In this document: piece after piece, positions 14,129 to 16,845 of the stretch | Layout: each line of letters starts with the position of its first letter | Numbering within the stretch: the stretch's first letter is position 1 | Source: CAZDML01 sp964506645 | Lineage (GTDB): Bacteria; Elusimicrobiota; Elusimicrobia; 2-01-FULL-59-12 | Direction of reading: 5' to 3' | Assembly: GCA_964506645.1 (NCBI GenBank) | Contig: CAZDML010000035.1 | Location: 1 to 16,845 of the forward strand | Length of the DNA stretch: 16,845 nucleotides | The notes under the pieces: generated by a model | Databases searched by the model: none | What the model saw: only the letters and a program-made list of their open reading frames with translations | What the model was told of the DNA's origin: nothing | Program-made: the position numbers and the translations under genes

Positions 14129-15225
14129 CACAACGATCTCCGCCGTTCCATGAGCTTTTGATAAAAAGCCTCTGTCCGCGCTAACGCCGAAGGCAAGCTA
14201 AATTGGCTAAGCACCCATTCCTGCCCCTGAACGGCGAGGGTCTTGGCCCAGGCCGGTTGGTCGAGGTAACGCAGCAGCCCATCCGCCAGCGCGGCGGAAT
14301 CGCCAACGGGGAAGAGCTGGCCGGTCACCTCATGCTCGATCGATTCCGGAATGCCTCCCACGCGGGATCCGATCGCCGGGAGCCCTACGGCCATCGCCTC
14401 CCGCAGAGCGGTGCCAGCGGCTTCTTCGCGTGAGGGCATCACAAAAATGGTCGAGGCTGCTAGAAGCTTGGGGACATCGCGACGGAAGCCCGCCAGATGC
14501 ACGACCGAGGACAAATTGTTTTCATCGACCTGTTTCTGAAGTTTTTCCACACCATGACCGGCAAAAAGCACGTGCGCCTCGGGGTGACAGCGGTGAACCC
14601 GCTTAAAAGCTTCCAGGAGAACGTCCTGTCCTTTAAAATCGGCGAAGTTCGCAACCTGGATCAGAAGAGGGGCGGCTTCAGGGATATGAAATTCACGTCG
14701 CAAAGACAGTCCCTCCTCTACCGAAGCCCGAGACGTCTCCATGACTGTTGGAATGACTTCGATGCGTTCAGAGTCAACACCTGCGCCGACGAGCTCGCGA
14801 CGCACGGCCTGTGAAATGGCTACATAGCCGTCGATTCTGGATGAACGGTATTTGAGTCGGCTGAAAGGATTCTTACGCAACCGAAAAACAACACGCCGGC
14901 TAACGGCAAATACAGGCTTCTGATGGAAGGCGACAGCCATCAGGCCAACGGCATGCGCCGTTGGATGGTGCGCATGCAGGACATCAACAGGATGAGCTTT
15001 CAAGAGATCGTAGACCCGTTTGGCCGCCACCACATCGTAGTCCTGGCGCATGCGTACAGGCACGATCGGGATTCCTGCTTTTTGAGCTCGCGCCATGATT
15101 TCACTGCCCGGCTGGCAACCGAGGGTCAACTCATGGCCTTTTTCCGTCAGAGCGCGAGCCAGGATCAGCACCTGCTGGGCGCCGCCTGACCACTGTAAGG
15201 ATTCTGTGAGGAAGAATATTTTCAT
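14128..15225 (-). CDS. Glycosyltransferase family 4 (GT-B, RfaG-like)
   Basis: A 365-residue retaining glycosyltransferase likely acting in LPS core assembly on the cytoplasmic face. The N-domain begins MKIFFLTESLQWSGGAQQ with the GG acceptor loop at 14-15, and contains VLHAHHPTA near 82-90. The C-domain holds VANFADFKGQDVLLEAF near 191-207, AGHG at 222-225, and the EX7E donor motif E268...E276 in REEAAGTALREAMAVG, then SRVGGIPE. The ATG at 15223-15225 follows AAAGGTG. Upstream lies the divergent region with the plus-strand microgene, so this gene could have its own promoter or be read through from the heptosyltransferase. The sugar donor and acceptor cannot be told from sequence. Confidence 0.92.
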   Translation of the reverse strand: MKIFFLTESLQWSGGAQQVLILARALTEKGHELTLGCQPGSEIMARAQKAGIPIVPVRMRQDYDVVAAKRVYDLLKAHPVDVLHAHHPTAHAVGLMAVAFHQKPVFAVSRRVVFRLRKNPFSRLKYRSSRIDGYVAISQAVRRELVGAGVDSERIEVIPTVMETSRASVEEGLSLRREFHIPEAAPLLIQVANFADFKGQDVLLEAFKRVHRCHPEAHVLFAGHGVEKLQKQVDENNLSSVVHLAGFRRDVPKLLAASTIFVMPSREEAAGTALREAMAVGLPAIGSRVGGIPESIEHEVTGQLFPVGDSAALADGLLRYLDQPAWAKTLAVQGQEWVLSQFSLPSALARTEAFYQKLMERRRSL

Positions 15226-15233
15226 GTCTTAAC

Positions 15234-15247
15234 ACCTTTAAAAAGGT
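15234..15247. repeat. Short inverted repeat in divergent intergenic region
   Basis: ACCTTT-AA-AAAGGT is a perfect inverted repeat with six-base arms. One arm contains the Shine-Dalgarno of the GT4 gene and the other end touches the -35 box of the plus-strand promoter. It could be an operator or a small RNA hairpin that hides the ribosome site, or it may be chance. Confidence 0.45.
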
Positions 15248-15248
15248 C

Positions 15249-15277
15249 TTGCAGGCGTCCCCTTCTCGGGCTAGAAT
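15249..15277 (+). promoter_or_regulatory. Sigma70-type promoter for the plus-strand microgene
   Basis: TTGCAG at 15249-15254 and TAGAAT at 15272-15277 are separated by 17 bases, the ideal spacing. Transcription would begin near 15283, leaving a leader of only about ten bases that is filled by the Shine-Dalgarno AAGGA (15284-15288), five bases from ATG at 15294. It faces against all other genes of the window. Confidence 0.6.
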
Positions 15278-15293
15278 TCGAGCAAGGAAACTT

Positions 15294-15500
15294 ATGAAAC
15301 CTGCAAAGAAAAAAAAGCTTCAAGACGACGTGCTCGACGAAGAAGCCGAAGACCTCAAGAACTTCGATATGAAAGCCGGCATGTCAGCGCTGGCCGAATT
15401 CACATCGAGCGAGGCCATTGCGGAACTCAAGAGTGGTATGAGCCGTGTGGCGCCCTTGGAGTCTGAAGAATCCTTCGACGACCCCGATCTTCAAGCCTGA
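15294..15500 (+). CDS. Small charged protein of unknown function (only plus-strand gene)
   Basis: A 68-residue protein not recognised as any family. It starts with a lysine cluster (MKPAKKKKLQDD), continues as an acidic, probably helical region (EEAEDLKNFDMKAGM, then SSEAIAELKSGMSRV) and ends in an acidic tail (SEESFDDPDLQA). No cysteine, signal peptide or membrane helix. The ATG at 15294 is supported by AAGGA at five bases and by a good promoter just upstream; an in-frame extension to 15249 would run through the promoter and is rejected. It is transcribed against the surrounding LPS genes and its stop overlaps the heptosyltransferase stop tail-to-tail by ten bases. It may be a regulator or binding protein, but the composition allows no assignment. 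A false gene is possible because it is short. Confidence 0.6.
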   Translation: MKPAKKKKLQDDVLDEEAEDLKNFDMKAGMSALAEFTSSEAIAELKSGMSRVAPLESEESFDDPDLQA

Positions 15501-16522
15501 GCCGCTGACGCCGCCAGGGAAAACCCCTTCGTCGCCAGCTGTTCCTGGCACCTCGCCCAAACAGTCTCCACCGAGACTGTCGCTAAATCCACCTCTGACA
15601 ATCCATTCTCCGGCCCAATGACCACCGAATGCTCCGGTTTCCCCTCTACAAATGCAGGGTAGGGGCCCCATCGCTTCGGATGACAGGTAACCACTGGGGA
15701 GTACACCGACACGGTCGGTACATCCAGGGCCACCGCCAGATGCAGCGGTCCGGTGGAATTCGAGACCACAAGATTCGCACAGCTGTAAATCGCTGCGAGT
15801 TCACGGAGGCTGACACTCCCCCCCGCCACGAACACCGGAATACGGTGCATGTTATCGATCATTTTGTATTGATAGTCCTCGCCCGGACCTGCCGTCACCA
15901 CTACATCACAGCCCGCCAACTGCAAACGATCCCCGAGGGCCATAAACCGAACGAGTGGCCAGCGAGCGGAAGAGCCCCCAGATCCGGGATGCAAAACAAC
16001 GATAGGCTTTTGAAAACTGATGCGGTTGCTTTCCAAAAAAGCGCGAGCGCGGGTTTTTTCTTCCGGCGTCAGCACGAAGCGCGTTGGCATACGCCGAAAG
16101 GGAATGCCGAGCGACTCGAGAAGTTTCAGGTTATAGTCCGCCTCATGAAATTCGCCCTTCGAGCGGTGTTGGGCGATTCGATTACTCAAAAAGATGCTGT
16201 ACCACTTGCTTGCTGGGCCAATGCGCAGAGGAACCCCGGCTCGCCAGAGCGCCCAAACAACACGAAAGCGTGGAAAAGCCACGATGGCGACATCGCATTG
16301 TTTGGCTTTTATCTGTTCGATGAGCGCAGGCAACGGCTGATTTTGGTCAACCAAAATAGCATCGATATCAGGATTGTTCTCGAGTAATGGAGCGGTGTAT
16401 GAGCGTACGAGCCAGGTGATCTGCGCCTGCGGATCGTGGGCACGGATGGCCCGCGATACAGGAGTTGTTAAAAGAACATCGCCCATACGATCGGTGCGAA
16501 CGATGAGATACCGCTTTCCCAT
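15491..16522 (-). CDS. Glycosyltransferase family 9, LPS heptosyltransferase
   Basis: Predicted to transfer heptose from ADP-heptose to the inner core at the cytoplasmic face. The 343-residue GT-B protein has RTDRMGDVLLTTP at 9-21 with the catalytic-type D15, VVLHPGSGGSSARWP near 175-189 and the donor-site block SNSTGPLHLAVALDVP near 254-270. The WaaC/WaaF/RfaQ sub-type cannot be separated by eye. The ATG at 16520-16522 shares a base with the upstream stop (TGATG); a TTG one codon earlier is less likely. Unlike the other GT9 gene, there is no C-terminal cysteine cluster. A run of seven G (15818-15824) encodes the AGG near residue 233. The 3' end meets the plus-strand microgene. Confidence 0.92.
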   Translation of the reverse strand: MGKRYLIVRTDRMGDVLLTTPVSRAIRAHDPQAQITWLVRSYTAPLLENNPDIDAILVDQNQPLPALIEQIKAKQCDVAIVAFPRFRVVWALWRAGVPLRIGPASKWYSIFLSNRIAQHRSKGEFHEADYNLKLLESLGIPFRRMPTRFVLTPEEKTRARAFLESNRISFQKPIVVLHPGSGGSSARWPLVRFMALGDRLQLAGCDVVVTAGPGEDYQYKMIDNMHRIPVFVAGGSVSLRELAAIYSCANLVVSNSTGPLHLAVALDVPTVSVYSPVVTCHPKRWGPYPAFVEGKPEHSVVIGPENGLSEVDLATVSVETVWARCQEQLATKGFSLAASAAQA

Positions 16523-16845
16523 CAAGATTTAGCTTCCGTCCGTTCCATCTCACGCAGTTTCACAGCACGCAGCCAGGCCGCATGCGCTGACAAGGCCGCG
16601 TACGTCAGGCCCGCCTGCCCATCCAGCCACGCCCCTTTGAGAACCAAGCGCTGAAACAGCTCCCATCCTGGACGCAAGTGATCGAGCACAGAAAATCGCC
16701 GGCCTTGCGCCCAGAGATCCTGTGCCGCCAAGGTCGTATAGTGGTGGCACTTCTCAAGATATTCATCCAGTGTGGCATAGGAGAAATGGTCCATTGGCTC
16801 CTGGAGGCGCCCTGTCGATCCATCCACCAAAATGCGCTCATGTAC
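16522..16845 (-). CDS. C-terminal part of a WaaE/KdtX-like family 2 glycosyltransferase (5' end outside window)
   Basis: The 107 visible residues are the C-terminus of a longer protein whose GT-A catalytic domain lies beyond the right edge. The frame is open to the edge, with VHERILVDGSTGRL, then PMDHFSYATLDEYLEKCHHYTTLAAQDL and GRRFSVL, followed by LDGQAGLTYAALSAHAAWLRAVKL. This matches the tail of WaaE/KdtX-type enzymes (VHE, a GxxGxL step, H-x-S/T-Y and the YL..l.rYt.lAA block), which add glucose or a similar sugar to inner-core heptose. The stop is one base into the start of the heptosyltransferase. Donor and N-terminal motifs cannot be checked here. Confidence 0.85.
   Translation of the reverse strand, partial: VHERILVDGSTGRLQEPMDHFSYATLDEYLEKCHHYTTLAAQDLWAQGRRFSVLDHLRPGWELFQRLVLKGAWLDGQAGLTYAALSAHAAWLRAVKLREMERTEAKS

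Noticed and set aside
15249..15293. Longer N-terminus for the plus-strand microgene
   Set aside because: The extra codons run across the -35 and -10 elements and would start at a TTG without a ribosome site; the ATG at 15294 has an ideal one.

Overview
This window is one dense block of lipopolysaccharide (LPS) genes from a Gram-negative, double-membraned bacterium. Twenty of the 21 coding regions lie on the minus strand and are read from the right edge to the left edge. Almost all neighbouring genes overlap by 1, 4, 8 or 14 bases, so most of the block is probably one or two long co-transcribed units. The taxon cannot be fixed from sequence alone. A metal-dependent, Aquifex-like KdsA, a stand-alone heptose kinase, a DUF3108 protein and lipoprotein-type LptC suggest a deep-branching lineage (Omnitrophota, Elusimicrobiota or deltaproteobacterial-like) rather than an enterobacterium; this is inference.

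Right part (16845-9396), core assembly and lipid A: the C-terminus of a WaaE/KdtX-like glycosyltransferase, a family-9 heptosyltransferase, a lone plus-strand microgene with its own promoter, a family-4 glycosyltransferase, a NodB-type deacetylase, a second family-9 glycosyltransferase, lpxK (lipid A 4'-kinase), an O-antigen ligase (waaL-like) and gmhB (heptose bisphosphate phosphatase).

Middle (9403-7344): two tiny, mutually related helical proteins that resemble DUF4254, a membrane methyltransferase of the isoprenylcysteine/PEMT type, and a secreted DUF3108 protein. A 102-base gap follows, the only sizeable noncoding gap besides the 68-base divergent spacer beside the microgene.

Left part (7343-1), Kdo supply and LPS export: rfaE1 (heptose 7-phosphate kinase), kdsB, pyrG, kdsA, a zinc-ribbon membrane microprotein, kdsD, lptC, lptA and lptB (cut by the left edge). 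KdsD makes arabinose 5-phosphate, KdsA condenses it with PEP, and KdsB activates Kdo with the CTP that PyrG supplies. KdsC, the phosphatase between KdsA and KdsB, is absent from its usual place between kdsD and lptC. The Lpt proteins begin the export bridge; lptD, E, F and G are not here. waaA, gmhA, hldD and the rfaE2 cytidylyltransferase are also outside the window.

No RNA genes, insertion sequences, CRISPR arrays or phage genes were seen. The least explained parts are the paired DUF4254-like proteins, the zinc-ribbon membrane microprotein, the plus-strand microgene, and two eight-G tracts inside one glycosyltransferase gene.
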